DNA of 56,977 bases from T1Sed10-49 sp046498405 (GCA_046498405.1 JAWOAS010000136.1:1-56977), one strand, 5' to 3'. Numbered from the stretch's first letter, positions 1-12,373 are shown. Translations and numbers: made by a program. Notes: generated by a model from the sequence alone, not told the origin.

Positions 1-188
1 TCACGATCGTCGTGAGCGACGGGGCGCCCCCCGAGCCCGAGCCGGAGCCTGAGCCCGAAGACGGGGGCGACAACGGGGACGGCGACGGGGACGGCGACGA
101 CAACGGGGACGGCGACGGGGACGGCAGCGGGGACGGCAGCGGCGACGGCGACGGGGACGGCGACGGCAGCGGCGACGGCGAGGCCTGA
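1..188 (+). CDS. C-terminal end of a PASTA-domain protein, probably Ser/Thr kinase PknB (5' truncated)
   Basis: Reading from base 3 gives TIVVSDG, the last strand of a PASTA domain (pattern V-x-V-S-x-G), then an EPEPEPEPE linker and a tail of about 37 residues made almost only of Gly and Asp with a few Ser and Asn, ending in GDGEA and TGA. PASTA domains are extracellular sensors of muropeptide or lipid II on PknB-type kinases and some PBPs. The gene converges on the pabA/trpG operon, as pknB does on trpG in mycobacteria, so PknB is the best guess, but the kinase domain lies outside the window and a PASTA PBP is not excluded. The acidic Gly-Asp tail is not part of the standard family. Confidence 0.6.
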   Translation, partial: TIVVSDGAPPEPEPEPEPEDGGDNGDGDGDGDDNGDGDGDGSGDGSGDGDGDGDGSGDGEA

Positions 189-338
189 GCCGCCCACCGC
201 CCCGCTCTGGCATCGCCCCGCCCGCACGCACCCCCGCCCGCTCGCAACCGCGCCCGCTCGATGGAGCCTTCAGCCGCCCCCACGGCCAAACGCTCCACCG
301 GCACGCCCACCCCGGCGGGTCCGGCGCGTCTGAGCGGG

Positions 339-1358
339 TCAGGCGAGGCGCTCGGCGGCAGCGAGTCCTGAGCGGGCCGCGCCCTCGACGCGGGCCTCAC
401 CGAAGGCGTCACCCGCGAAGACGAGCAGGGCGCCGTCGACGTCGGTGCTCACGGCGCGCTCGGGGTGGGGCAGCAACGGCCGGGCGTAGCGCCAGCGCTT
501 GACGTGCACCGCGACCGGCCGGCCGTCGCCGAGCCAGGGGGCGACGTGGGAGCCGAGACGCGCCGCGGCGGTGGCGTCGTCGAGGTCGGCGAGCACCGTG
601 CTCTCGGCGTCGGTGGCATGCGCGGTGAGGGCCGGTCGCACCGATAGGCCCTTGCGCTGGTTGTCGGCGAGCCAGCCGATCGGCCCGTCGGCGATCTGCA
701 CGCCCCCGGGCCACGGCAGCGCCGGTGGGGCGCTGAGCACCGCGAGCAGCGACACGCACGGCGCGTAGCCGAGGTCGGTGAGCTCCTCGGCGCGCGGCGC
801 GTCGGGTGGGAGCAGCGCGAGCGACTGCGGGACCGGCGGGGTGAGCAGGAGCCGGCGGCCCTCGACGACCTCACGGGCGCGCAGGCCCTCGACGCTGATC
901 CGCCAGCGCCCATCGACGGCGTCGGCGCGGGAGACCCGCCGGCGCTCGCGCACCTCGAGGCGCTCGGCGAGATGCTGCGCCAGCGCGTTCATGCCCCCGT
1001 CGACGATGTAGCGCGGATGGCCGTCGGCGGGGATGTCGACCGCCGCCGGTCCCGCCGCGACCGAGGGCGCCTGCGGCAGACCATGGGACCATGCGCGCAC
1101 CGGCATCCCGGCGGCGCGCCACGCCTCGAGGAGACCCGCGAAGGCCTCGGAGCGCACGGTGAAGAACTGCGCGCCGTGGTCGAGCGTCGCGCCCTCCACC
1201 CGGCGCGTGGCGAGGCGGCCACCGGCGCTGCGGCTCTTGTCGAGGAGGACGACGTCGGCGCCGTCGGCGGCCAGCGCCGTCGCGGCGACGAGGCCGGCGA
1301 GGCCGGCTCCGACGATGACGACGTCGTGGACGTGCGGGTCGCGGTCGGCGGCGCTCAC
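339..1358 (-). CDS. Renalase-like NAD(P)/FAD-dependent oxidoreductase
   Basis: 339 residues. The N-terminus carries the Rossmann dinucleotide motif GAGLAGL (residues 17-23) after the hydrophobic strand VVIV, then the FAD-contacting DKSRSAGGRLATRR stretch and LDHGAQFFTVR, all typical of renalase/amine-oxidase-like flavoproteins. The C-terminal FAGDAFGEARVEGAARSG matches the second FAD-binding segment (GD near the end). I chose the GTG at 1358 because it overlaps the pabA stop by 4 bp (GTGA) and puts the motif at the usual distance from the start. It is the last gene of the minus-strand operon. The substrate cannot be told; bacterial renalases oxidise dihydro isomers of NAD(P)H, but other amines are possible. 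Confidence 0.85.
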   Translation of the reverse strand: MSAADRDPHVHDVVIVGAGLAGLVAATALAADGADVVLLDKSRSAGGRLATRRVEGATLDHGAQFFTVRSEAFAGLLEAWRAAGMPVRAWSHGLPQAPSVAAGPAAVDIPADGHPRYIVDGGMNALAQHLAERLEVRERRRVSRADAVDGRWRISVEGLRAREVVEGRRLLLTPPVPQSLALLPPDAPRAEELTDLGYAPCVSLLAVLSAPPALPWPGGVQIADGPIGWLADNQRKGLSVRPALTAHATDAESTVLADLDDATAAARLGSHVAPWLGDGRPVAVHVKRWRYARPLLPHPERAVSTDVDGALLVFAGDAFGEARVEGAARSGLAAAERLA

Positions 1359-1975
1359 TGCGGCGAGGCCAGCGGCAGGGGCAGCGAGCGCAGGAAGTTG
1401 CCGAGGAGGTCCATGCCGGTGGAGGTGAGGATCGACTCGGGGTGGAACTGCACCCCCTCGACGGCGTGCTCGCGGTGGCGCAGCCCCATGATGAGCTGCC
1501 CGCCGTCCTCGGCCGGGGTCGTCGCCGTCACCTCGAGCTCGGCGGGCACCGAGGCGGGGGCCACGACGAGGGAGTGGTAGCGCGTGGCCTCGAAGGGGCG
1601 GGGCAGGCCGGCGAGGACCCCCTGCCCCTTGTGGGCGATCGGCGAGGTCTTGCCGTGGTAGAGCTCCGGTGCGCGCACGACCTCGCCGCCGTAGACCTGG
1701 CCGATGCACTGGTGGCCGAGGCAGACCCCGAGGATCGGCACGTCCCCGGCGAAGCGCTCGATGACCGCGCAGGACAGCCCCGCGTCGTCGGGGGTGCCCG
1801 GGCCCGGGGAGATCACGATGCCGTCGGGCCGCCAGGCGTCGAGCCCGTCGAGGGTGAAGGCGTCGTGGCGCTCCACGGTGACCTCGGCGCCGAGCTCGCC
1901 GAGCTCCTGGGCGAGGTTGTAGGTGAAGCTGTCGTAGTTGTCGACGAGGAAGATCCGCGCGGGCATACGGGCCAT
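1355..1975 (-). CDS. pabA: Glutamine amidotransferase, anthranilate/aminodeoxychorismate synthase component II
   Basis: 206 residues, a full-length class I glutamine amidotransferase that delivers ammonia to TrpE or PabB for tryptophan or folate synthesis. The start LVDNYDSFTYNLAQ is diagnostic for TrpG/PabA. The nucleophile Cys85 lies in GVCLGHQ, and His178/Glu180 lie in GVQFHPES, completing the catalytic triad. The same gene (often named trpG) sits beside pknB near oriC in many actinobacteria, where it is usually considered PabA-like or dual-purpose. No trpE or pabB is nearby. The start is either ATG 1975, one base after the upstream stop, or ATG 1966; neither has a clear Shine-Dalgarno. 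Downstream, GTGA couples it to the flavoprotein. Confidence 0.93.
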   Translation of the reverse strand: MARMPARIFLVDNYDSFTYNLAQELGELGAEVTVERHDAFTLDGLDAWRPDGIVISPGPGTPDDAGLSCAVIERFAGDVPILGVCLGHQCIGQVYGGEVVRAPELYHGKTSPIAHKGQGVLAGLPRPFEATRYHSLVVAPASVPAELEVTATTPAEDGGQLIMGLRHREHAVEGVQFHPESILTSTGMDLLGNFLRSLPLPLASPQ

Positions 1976-1976
1976 G

Positions 1977-3404
1977 CTATCGACGGTCGGGCTCGCCGGA
2001 CCCGCTGCCGCCGGGGTCGGGGTCGGACGCGCCCGGCGCGGGCTCACGCAGCGCGGGCTCGCCCGGCGCGGCCTCACCCGGCGCGGCCTCACCCGGCGCG
2101 GGGTCCCCCGGCGCGGGCGCGCCCGGCACCGGCTCGGAGGGCGAGTCAGCGTGCGGGTGGGCCTCGGCGAGCCAGGCGTAGCCGTCGGCGTCGACGTGGC
2201 CACCGACGCCGAGCGGCCACCAGCCCGCGCCCGGCACCGATGGCCCCTGCGCGGCGAGCCGGCCCACGCCGCCGACCGGCAGGGTGCGGCCGTCGGCGTC
2301 GAGCGCAGCGAGGGTAACGTCGGTGAGGGCGTGCCCGCAGGAGCCGAGCCGCGCGTCGCCGTAGACGGGGTGGGCGGCCACCGGCCCGGCGGGGCCCTCG
2401 AGGACGCCGCGCAGCCGGGCCCCGGAGACCTCGTGGAGGCGTGCGACCTCGTCCTCATCGACCGGTCCCCCGACGAGGGCCACGCGCAGGTCGGCGAGGC
2501 TGCCACCGACCCGCGCCAGCGTCCCCGCGAGCCCCGCGGTGCCGACGAGCAGGGTCGGCCGCCGGCGCCGGGCGCCCCGCAGGGCGGCCTCGGGCGCGCT
2601 GGCCGAGGGCAGGGCCAGGGTCGCCGCGGCGAGGACGCCGAGCCCGAGCGCGGCGGCGAGGCCGAGGGGTCGCCACAGCGGCACGGCGAGCAGGAGGGTC
2701 TCCCCGCCGGCGCGCACGTCGGGCACCCACAGCCGCAGCGCGAAGGCCGCGGCGACGAGCACGTCGTGGGACAGCGCGACGCCCCCGACGATCGCGGCGG
2801 TGGCCTCGCCCGGCAGGGGGGCCTGGCCGACCTCCGCGGCGGTGCGGCGGATCGCCTCCTTGAAGCGCCCGGCGCGCTCGCGCCGGGCCCGCAGCGGCGA
2901 CCAGCGCGCGGCCGGGCGGAGGTTGCGCGGGAAGGGCTGGAATTCGGCTGGCGCGGCAACGAGGACGCGCTCGACCGACGGCAGCGCGCCCCGGTGGGCA
3001 GCGAGGTGGGCGTAGGCGGCGGGGTCGGCGACGACGACCCGGCCACGGTGGCGCTCGAGGGCCTCGGCGATCGCCTCCCCCTCGAGGTCTGGCTCAAGGA
3101 CGACGCAGACCGCCGCCAGGCGCCAGGTCGCGAAGACGGTGACGAGCAGCGCCGGTCCGGTCGGCAGGAGCGTGGCCACCCGGTCGCCGGGCGCGACGCC
3201 GGCGTCGGCGAGCACCGTCGCGAGGCGGTCGACGTGCTCGAGCACCTCGCGGTAGGTCAGCCGGTGACCGGCGAGGTCGATGGCGTCGGTGTCGGGGAAG
3301 TCCTGCGCGGCATCGTCGAGCAGCCGGGTCAGCGGGACCGAGGGGGCGGGGTGGGTCGCGGGCACCCCCGGCGGGTAGGCGGCGCCCGGGTCGTGCCCGC
3401 TCAC
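1977..3404 (-). CDS. Degenerate AMP-binding (ANL superfamily) protein with Pro/Gly/Glu-repeat tail
   Basis: 475 residues. Residues 25-125 read like the N-terminal part of acyl-CoA synthetases (LTRLLDDAAQDFPDTDAI, LTYREVLEHVDRLA, GDRVATLLPTGPA). The region where the family has its P-loop A3 motif (TSGTTG-xPKG) reads ATAAIVGGVALSH at 201-213, so the Gly/Thr-rich loop and lysine are lost. The C-terminal domain with the catalytic lysine is missing; instead the last ~60 residues are a flexible tail with PAPGDPAPGEAAPGEAAPGE repeats. It is therefore probably not an active adenylating enzyme. The GTG start overlaps the preceding 47-residue gene by 4 bp. Its position in the sortase/DUF881 operon suggests an envelope-related role, but none is proven. 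Confidence 0.75.
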   Translation of the reverse strand: MSGHDPGAAYPPGVPATHPAPSVPLTRLLDDAAQDFPDTDAIDLAGHRLTYREVLEHVDRLATVLADAGVAPGDRVATLLPTGPALLVTVFATWRLAAVCVVLEPDLEGEAIAEALERHRGRVVVADPAAYAHLAAHRGALPSVERVLVAAPAEFQPFPRNLRPAARWSPLRARRERAGRFKEAIRRTAAEVGQAPLPGEATAAIVGGVALSHDVLVAAAFALRLWVPDVRAGGETLLLAVPLWRPLGLAAALGLGVLAAATLALPSASAPEAALRGARRRRPTLLVGTAGLAGTLARVGGSLADLRVALVGGPVDEDEVARLHEVSGARLRGVLEGPAGPVAAHPVYGDARLGSCGHALTDVTLAALDADGRTLPVGGVGRLAAQGPSVPGAGWWPLGVGGHVDADGYAWLAEAHPHADSPSEPVPGAPAPGDPAPGEAAPGEAAPGEPALREPAPGASDPDPGGSGSGEPDRR

Positions 3405-3544
3405 GCCGTGAGGGTCCCGGTGACCCCGAGCACGGGGTCGGAGACGAAGGTCTGGTCGACCCAGGGGAAGACGATCGTGAAGAGGACGTAGACCACGGCG
3501 GCGGCCGCGACGAGCCCGAGCACGACGAGCAGCGCGCGCCTCAC
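3401..3544 (-). CDS. Small single-span membrane protein, 47 residues
   Basis: A 47-codon frame fits exactly between the sortase and the AMP-binding-like gene. Its GTG start (3544) overlaps the sortase TGA and its own TGA (3403-3401) overlaps the GTG of the next gene, so both junctions are GTGA. The product begins MRRALLVVLGLVAAAAVVYV, one hydrophobic helix of about 22 residues after two arginines, then a short outer segment ending VLGVTGTLTA. The double coupling and the clean membrane-anchor pattern argue that it is translated. I do not recognise a family. A helper of the sortase, or a sorted or anchored peptide, is possible but speculative. Confidence 0.65.
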   Translation of the reverse strand: MRRALLVVLGLVAAAAVVYVLFTIVFPWVDQTFVSDPVLGVTGTLTA

Positions 3545-4314
3545 GGCTGCAGCTCCGCGAAGGTCACGAGTCGCTCGGCGGCGCTGAAGCGCGGGTGGCA
3601 GGTCGTCAGCGTCAGCGTCGGCGCGCCGGTCTCGAGCGGGTCCTCCCCGAGGACCCAGCCGTCGTAGGGGCCGACGACCTCGCTGGAGGCCACCTCGTAG
3701 ACGAAGCGCTCGCCGTCACGGTCGACGACGTGGATCTCGTCGCCCGGCTCGATCTCGTCGAGGTCGTAGAACGGCCGGCCATACGTCACCCGGTGGCCGG
3801 CCACGGCGAAGTTGCCGTCCTCGCCGGGCATCGCGGTGTCGGGGTAGTGCCCGGGGCCGCGCTGGAGGTCGGCGACGGTGACCCCGCCGATGACGACGAG
3901 GGTGTCGGAGGCCACGGGGCGCTCGTCGCTGTCGGGGCGGTGGAACTCGAGGAGCGCGATCGCCTCGGCCCCACCGACCTCCTCGGCGGAGGCCTCCGAC
4001 CCCCCGTCGTCGAGGGTGGGATCGTCGGGGTCGAGGCCCTCGGCCCCCGCCGAGCCGCCGCCGACCTGACCGTCGTCGGCCGGTCCCGCGGGCTCGTCGA
4101 GCTCGCCGGCCTCCCAGGCCTCGAGCAGCTCGGCCTGCTCGCGGTTGGTGGCGAGGTCGGTGAAGAACATCGCGTAGACGACGTAGAGCGCGACGACGAC
4201 GCCGGCGGCGATGAGCGTCCATCCGACGACGGCGAGCAGCCGCGCGCTGAGGGGGCGGCGCACCGGCTCGGGTCGCTCGACGGTGTCGCTGCGCGGCGGC
4301 GCCTCAGCGGTCAT
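3541..4314 (-). CDS. Class E sortase
   Basis: 257 residues. A short cytoplasmic N-terminus is followed by one membrane span (about 26-50), an acidic linker of ~70 residues, then the sortase beta-barrel. Catalytic residues are visible: His174 in AGHR, Cys239 in LTLTTCHPRFS and an arginine in AAERLV (about 248), the H-C-R set of sortases. Class E enzymes attach surface proteins to peptidoglycan in high-GC actinobacteria, typically recognising LAXTG signals; no such substrate is seen in the window. The start ATG 4314 overlaps the DUF881 stop as ATGA, so expression is likely coupled to it. Confidence 0.92.
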   Translation of the reverse strand: MTAEAPPRSDTVERPEPVRRPLSARLLAVVGWTLIAAGVVVALYVVYAMFFTDLATNREQAELLEAWEAGELDEPAGPADDGQVGGGSAGAEGLDPDDPTLDDGGSEASAEEVGGAEAIALLEFHRPDSDERPVASDTLVVIGGVTVADLQRGPGHYPDTAMPGEDGNFAVAGHRVTYGRPFYDLDEIEPGDEIHVVDRDGERFVYEVASSEVVGPYDGWVLGEDPLETGAPTLTLTTCHPRFSAAERLVTFAELQP

Positions 4315-5054
4315 CGACCCCGCCCCATCGCGGCCTCGCGGACCGCGGCGGGGCTCTGCCCCGCCACGCGCAGGCGGCCCTCGGTCTCGACCTCGAAGCC
4401 GAGGCCGAAGTCGTCGGCGGCCTCGGTGAAGGCCCGCACCGACGCATCGTCGTCGAGCGCGCCGGTGAGGTCGGCGGGGTGGCCGATCGCGGCGATCTCG
4501 AAGGGTGGGGTGAAGAAGCGGCCGTTGAGGCGCAGCGTCGTGCCCACGCAGCGGATCGCCGAGGTCGCGAGCACCCGCTCGCCGTTGATCGCCATCGCCT
4601 CGGCGCCACCGGAGAACAGCGCGTTGGCCACCGCCTGGAGGTCCTCCTCGTGGATGACGTAGTCGTTGGGGTCGCCGCTGCCGTCCCAGGTGCCGATCGC
4701 GTCGTCGAGGCGCACGATCGCGCCCGGGCCGGCGACGTCGACGACGCCGGCGGCCAGCCCGAGCTCGTCGACGCTGTCCTGCAGGTGCTCGAGCTCGCGG
4801 GCGCCGACGGCCACGCGCTCCTCCTGCGCGGCGACCTGCGCGCTGAGCTCGTCGACCTGCCCCTCGAGCTCGGCGGTCCGTCGCTGCTCGGCGGCGATGA
4901 GCTCGACGAGCTCGACCCGGCGGCCCACCCGCTCGACCCCGCTACCCCGGTCGGTCTGCGCGCTGACGACGAGGATGAAGGCCAGCAGCACGAGGCTCCC
5001 GGCGAACGCCAGGCGCGTGCGCCCGTCTCCGGGTGGAGCCTCAGGCGTGCCCAT
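4311..5054 (-). CDS. DUF881 family membrane-anchored protein
   Basis: 247 residues with one N-terminal transmembrane helix (LAFAGSLVLLAFILVVSA), a coiled-coil stretch (about 55-105; RTAELEGQVDELSAQVAAQEE), and a globular outer domain with GPGAIVRLDDA, NDYVIHEEDLQAVANALFSGGAEAMAING and CVGTTLRLNGRFF, all hallmarks of DUF881. The Mycobacterium homologue sits next to trpG/pknB, matching the order here. The family is often found near division genes, and its function is unproven. ATG 5054 is the last start before the transmembrane helix that keeps a short, plausible N-terminus. It heads the minus-strand operon. Confidence 0.85.
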   Translation of the reverse strand: MGTPEAPPGDGRTRLAFAGSLVLLAFILVVSAQTDRGSGVERVGRRVELVELIAAEQRRTAELEGQVDELSAQVAAQEERVAVGARELEHLQDSVDELGLAAGVVDVAGPGAIVRLDDAIGTWDGSGDPNDYVIHEEDLQAVANALFSGGAEAMAINGERVLATSAIRCVGTTLRLNGRFFTPPFEIAAIGHPADLTGALDDDASVRAFTEAADDFGLGFEVETEGRLRVAGQSPAAVREAAMGRGR

Positions 5055-5214
5055 GCGCGGGGGAGCCCCTTCGGCAGGCGTGGTCGTCGACTGGGCCCAT
5101 CGTCGCGTGCCGGGGTGTCGGGGGCAACTGCGCCGCCGCCGACCCTCGGCGGTGCCCTCCTCAGGCCGCCCGTCGGGCCCCTCCGAGGGACCGGCGGGAG
5201 CCTGAACGACAGCC

Positions 5215-5246
5215 TTGTCCCCAGGCTTGTCCACATCTGGGGACAG
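5215..5246. promoter_or_regulatory. Cluster of three DnaA-box-like 9-mers framed by a 9-bp inverted repeat
   Basis: The intergenic stretch 5055-5331 holds TTGTCCCCA (5215-5223), a perfect actinobacterial DnaA box TTGTCCACA (5227-5235) and TGGGGACAG (5238-5246, inverted CTGTCCCCA). The outer two form a perfect 9-bp inverted repeat, TGTCCCCAG / CTGGGGACA (5216-5224 and 5237-5245), with the perfect box in the 12-bp centre. It lies upstream of the DUF881 operon, about 10 kb from dnaA. It could be a DnaA-titrating or regulatory site, or an operator for another factor. The rest of the 277-bp gap shows no ORF that I would support. Confidence 0.5.
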
Positions 5247-5331
5247 CGCCCTCGAGTCTCGACCCCGGCGGTGTGAGTCTCCCCTGCGTCCTGCGATCGC
5301 CCAGGTCAGGACGCCGGGGGTCTCGACGACA

Positions 5332-5697
5332 TCAGGGTGATTCGTCGTCGGGCCGTGCGTGGCTGCCCCGGACCTCCTGGCGGGCGACCATCCGCTCGCC
5401 GCAGTGACGCGGCGGCATGGGCGTGCCGCGCACGAGCAGGAGCAGCTCGGCGCCACAGCCCTCGCACCAGTACGTCGTGCGCTCGTCCCGCACGTCGAGC
5501 GGTGTGGGCTCGCCGGAGGGGATGTGGGCGGGGCCCTCCTGGAACGAGCGCAGGGAGGCGTAGCCGACGCGGAGGATCGCGAGGCCGAGCAGCGGCGCGA
5601 GGCCGTACACCGCGGGGTAGGCGCCGGTGACCCAGCCGACGAGGGCGACGCCGAGGGCGAGGGCGATGAGGGCGCGGAGCACACCCCGGGCGCTCAT
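5332..5697 (-). CDS. Two-span membrane protein with C-terminal zinc-ribbon-like motif
   Basis: 121 residues. Two hydrophobic segments fill residues ~8-50 (ALIALALGVALVGWVTGA and VYGLAPLLGLAILRVGYA). The cytoplasmic part contains WCEGCGAELLLLVRG and then PRHCGERM, a C-x2-C ... H-C arrangement like a rubredoxin or zinc-ribbon knuckle. The ATG at 5697 is the natural start. It is monocistronic, between the DnaA-box cluster and tRNA-Ala. I do not recognise a named family; proteins of this size with a C-terminal zinc ribbon are common beside tRNA genes near oriC in actinobacteria, but their role is not known. Confidence 0.7.
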   Translation of the reverse strand: MSARGVLRALIALALGVALVGWVTGAYPAVYGLAPLLGLAILRVGYASLRSFQEGPAHIPSGEPTPLDVRDERTTYWCEGCGAELLLLVRGTPMPPRHCGERMVARQEVRGSHARPDDESP

Positions 5698-5751
5698 CGG
5701 GGTCGCCTCCCGCTCGTCGCCTCGATCATGCGCCCGCCCTCGTCGCCGCGG

Positions 5752-5824
5752 TGGACCCTGCCGGGATCGAACCGGCGACCTCCGCCTTGCAAAGGCGGCG
5801 CTCTTCCAACTGAGCTAAGGGCCC
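5752..5824 (-). tRNA. tRNA-Ala (anticodon TGC)
   Basis: The minus strand folds into a full cloverleaf of 73 nt: acceptor GGGCCCT/AGGGTCC (one G-U pair), D arm GCTC/GAGC, anticodon arm CCGCC-TTTGCAA-GGCGG with anticodon TGC, variable AGGTC, T arm GCCGG-TTCGATC-CCGGC and discriminator A. CCA is not encoded. Tandem tRNA-Ile/tRNA-Ala near gyrA is standard for actinobacteria. Confidence 0.97.
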
Positions 5825-5845
5825 GCGACGGTCCGGCCACCGTCC

Positions 5846-5962
5846 TCAGAGGTCGCGGGGCTCCTGCCACACCGCGTCGCTGAGCTCGCGCTCGCGCAGC
5901 TTGCGCAGCGTCACCGCAGCCACTCCCACGGCCGCCCCTGCCACGACGAGGAGCTTGCGCAT
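5846..5962 (-). CDS. DLW-39-like micropeptide, 38 residues
   Basis: A 38-codon frame between the two tRNA genes starts at ATG 5962 behind a strong Shine-Dalgarno (GGGAGG, 6-7 nt spacing). The product starts MRKLLVVAGAAVGVAAVTLRK, a short hydrophobic helix, and continues with a charged stretch ending SDAVWQEPRDL. Size, position (between tRNA-Ile and tRNA-Ala downstream of gyrA), the basic start with one helix and the D-x-W element match the DLW-39 family of tiny actinobacterial proteins, whose function is unknown. The usual DLW is DAVW here. Its small size makes it easy to miss. Confidence 0.75.
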   Translation of the reverse strand: MRKLLVVAGAAVGVAAVTLRKLRERELSDAVWQEPRDL

Positions 5963-6006
5963 GGTGTGCCCTCCCGGCTCGCGGATCGACGTGGGCCGTC
6001 TCGACG

Positions 6007-6080
<74 letters not shown>

Positions 6081-6132
6081 TCGCGCTCGCGGAGTCTACC
6101 GGCTCGCCTGGGAGGCTGCAGCCCGCGGCGGG

Positions 6133-6675
6133 TCACTCCTCCTCGGCGAGGGTCAGGCGCAGGCCGCCCATGACGTCGGCGACGAGGTTGTAGAGCAGCG
6201 CGCCGAAGACGTTGATGCCGCTCCAGAGCACGACATTGAGCAGGCCGACGAGGAACGCCGCGCGGAAGAGGTTGCCGGTGTTGATCTCGACGTCGAACTG
6301 GAGCTCGGCGAGGAAGGACAGGAGCGTCTCGATGACGCCGAGCCGCTCGATGGTGACCCAGAACACCCCGAGGCCGAGCATGACGACGACGAGGATCGAG
6401 AAGTAGAAGACGAGGCTGAGCTTGAGCACCGACCACGGGTCGACCTTGCGGATCATGACCCGGCGGCGCACGGGGCGACGCTGCCCACGGGCGGCGGTCC
6501 GGCCGCCCGGGCCGGCGCGCCCGGCCTGGGTGGGGTCCTGGGAGGGGCGCGGTCCCTCGGCCGGCGCCTGGCCCTGGGTCGGCTCGTCGGCCCGGGCCCT
6601 GCCGGCGGGCCGTCGGCCCGACGCTCTGCCGCCGCGGCTCGCGGCGGCCTGCTGCGCGGTGCGTTCGTCGGTCAT
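6133..6675 (-). CDS. DUF3566 transmembrane protein downstream of gyrA
   Basis: 180 residues. The first ~75 are a disordered Ala/Arg/Pro/Gly-rich cytoplasmic tail. The DUF3566 core follows, beginning RKVDPWSVLKLSLVFYFSIL, with two membrane segments (about 80-105 and 135-160) and a loop between them, ending in an acidic AEEE. The same gene directly follows gyrA in mycobacteria and streptomycetes, where it is a cell-envelope membrane protein of uncertain role, linked by context to division and wall growth. The gap to the gyrA stop is only 21 bp, so they are probably cotranscribed. Confidence 0.9.
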   Translation of the reverse strand: MTDERTAQQAAASRGGRASGRRPAGRARADEPTQGQAPAEGPRPSQDPTQAGRAGPGGRTAARGQRRPVRRRVMIRKVDPWSVLKLSLVFYFSILVVVMLGLGVFWVTIERLGVIETLLSFLAELQFDVEINTGNLFRAAFLVGLLNVVLWSGINVFGALLYNLVADVMGGLRLTLAEEE

Positions 6676-6696
6676 GGCGGATCCCGTCGGCTCGCG

Positions 6697-9234
<2,538 letters not shown>

Positions 9235-9241
9235 CGGCCCC

Positions 9242-10233
9242 TCACTTCCTGACATCGAGCACGACGCGGCTCGGGCTCGTCGCGGTGTGGAGGTGGATCG
9301 CCCACGGGTCCTGCGCGGCCTCGCCGTCCATCGTGATCCTCAGGCGGCCGGCGTCGACCTCGTCGTCGACCTCCACCCGGAGGAACACCGGGGCGAGGGT
9401 CTCGTCGAGGTCCTCGGGCACCGCGGCGTCCTCGAGGCCCTCGACGCCGTGGACCTCGAGGACGACGTCGCCCTGCCCGGTGCGCGCGAAGGCCCGCGGG
9501 ACCTCCTCGGGGGACTCCTCCGGGTCGCTGGCGTCGGCGATCTCGACGACGAGGCGGACGTAGGTGATCCGGTCACGGGCCCGGACGCTGCGCACGACGA
9601 CCGGCTCGGCCTCCTCGCTGCCGGCGACCTGCGAGCCTTCCTCGAAGAGCTCGAGCTCGGGGCCGCGATCCTCGTCCTCGTCGGCGATGAGCGTGGGGTC
9701 GCGGGTCAACGACTCGGGCATCCCCCACCCACCCCAGAAGTCACCGACCGCCTCGCTGTCGGGGCCCTCACCGTCGATGGTGAGGACGACCTCGTCGATG
9801 GCCTGGAACTCGGTGAGGGTGTTGGCCAGCGAGGCGAGCGCGAGCGCCTCGAGGTGGGCCGCGCGGTCGGGGCTGGGGGGGTCCTCGAGCGCGGCGTCGG
9901 AGAGGTCGACGTGCGCGCGGCCGTCCTCGACGTGAACGCCGTTGACCTCGGTGCCCTCCGGCCAGGCCGCCTCGAGCTCGTCGTCGTCGGGCCCGTCGAG
10001 GAGGAGCTCGACGGCGCGGTGCGGGAGGTCCTCGCCGATCTCGACGACCTCGGTGACCGGCTCGAGGAGGGCCTCGCTCGACGAGCCCGTGCGGTGGTAG
10101 AGCGTGAGCGCGACGGTGTCGTCGAGCTCGGCGGCGTCGGGCTCGTCGTCGTCGGGGGAGGTGTCGCCCTCGTCCTCGCAGGCGGGCAGGAGCACGGCGA
10201 GGACGAGCACGGCAAGCAGGGGGATCCGCCGCA

Positions 10234-10234
<1 letters not shown>
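9242..10234 (-). CDS. GerMN-domain lipoprotein located between gyrB and gyrA
   Basis: 330 residues. The N-terminus MRRIPLLAVLVLAVLLPAC is a lipoprotein signal with lipobox LPAC (Cys19). A very acidic linker follows, then a GerMN-like module: VALTLYHRTGSSSEALLEPVTE, LPHRAVELLLDGP, VNGVHVEDGRAHVDLSDAAL and EFQAIDEVVLTIDG. The C-terminal half (about 200-330) is a beta-rich AMIN/Gmad-like region ending SRVVLDVRK. GerMN domains occur in sporulation and cell-wall lipoproteins such as LpqB. The start ATG overlaps the gyrB stop (TGATG), and the gyrA start follows 7 bp after its stop, so it is embedded in the gyrase operon. This insertion is unusual; the role is unknown. Confidence 0.85.
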
Positions 10235-12222
<1,988 letters not shown>

Positions 12223-12349
12223 CAGCGGGCCTTCAACGTGACGGTGGATGCCATCGGCTCACCATGGGTCGTCATGGAGGAAGGAGAGACGAGGCGACGA
12301 CCTCGTGAGGTAGTCCTGAGGCTACCACAACGACCCCCTCGGACCCGGC

Positions 12350-12358
12350 CTGTCCACA
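12350..12358 (+). promoter_or_regulatory. DnaA-box-like site upstream of gyrB
   Basis: CTGTCCACA, one mismatch from the actinobacterial DnaA box TTGTCCACA, lies in the 151-bp gap between dciA and gyrB, 128 bp upstream of the TTG start. The same gap has two small hairpins (CCTC-GT-GAGG, and GGTAG with CTACC) around 12301-12327. Binding by DnaA is inferred only from the match. Confidence 0.35.
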
Positions 12359-12373
12359 GGGCCAGAGCGCGCC

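Noticed and set aside
60..185. GACGGN hexanucleotide repeats resembling a minisatellite or CRISPR
   Set aside because: In frame with a PASTA protein and without unique spacers; it encodes a Gly-Asp tail.
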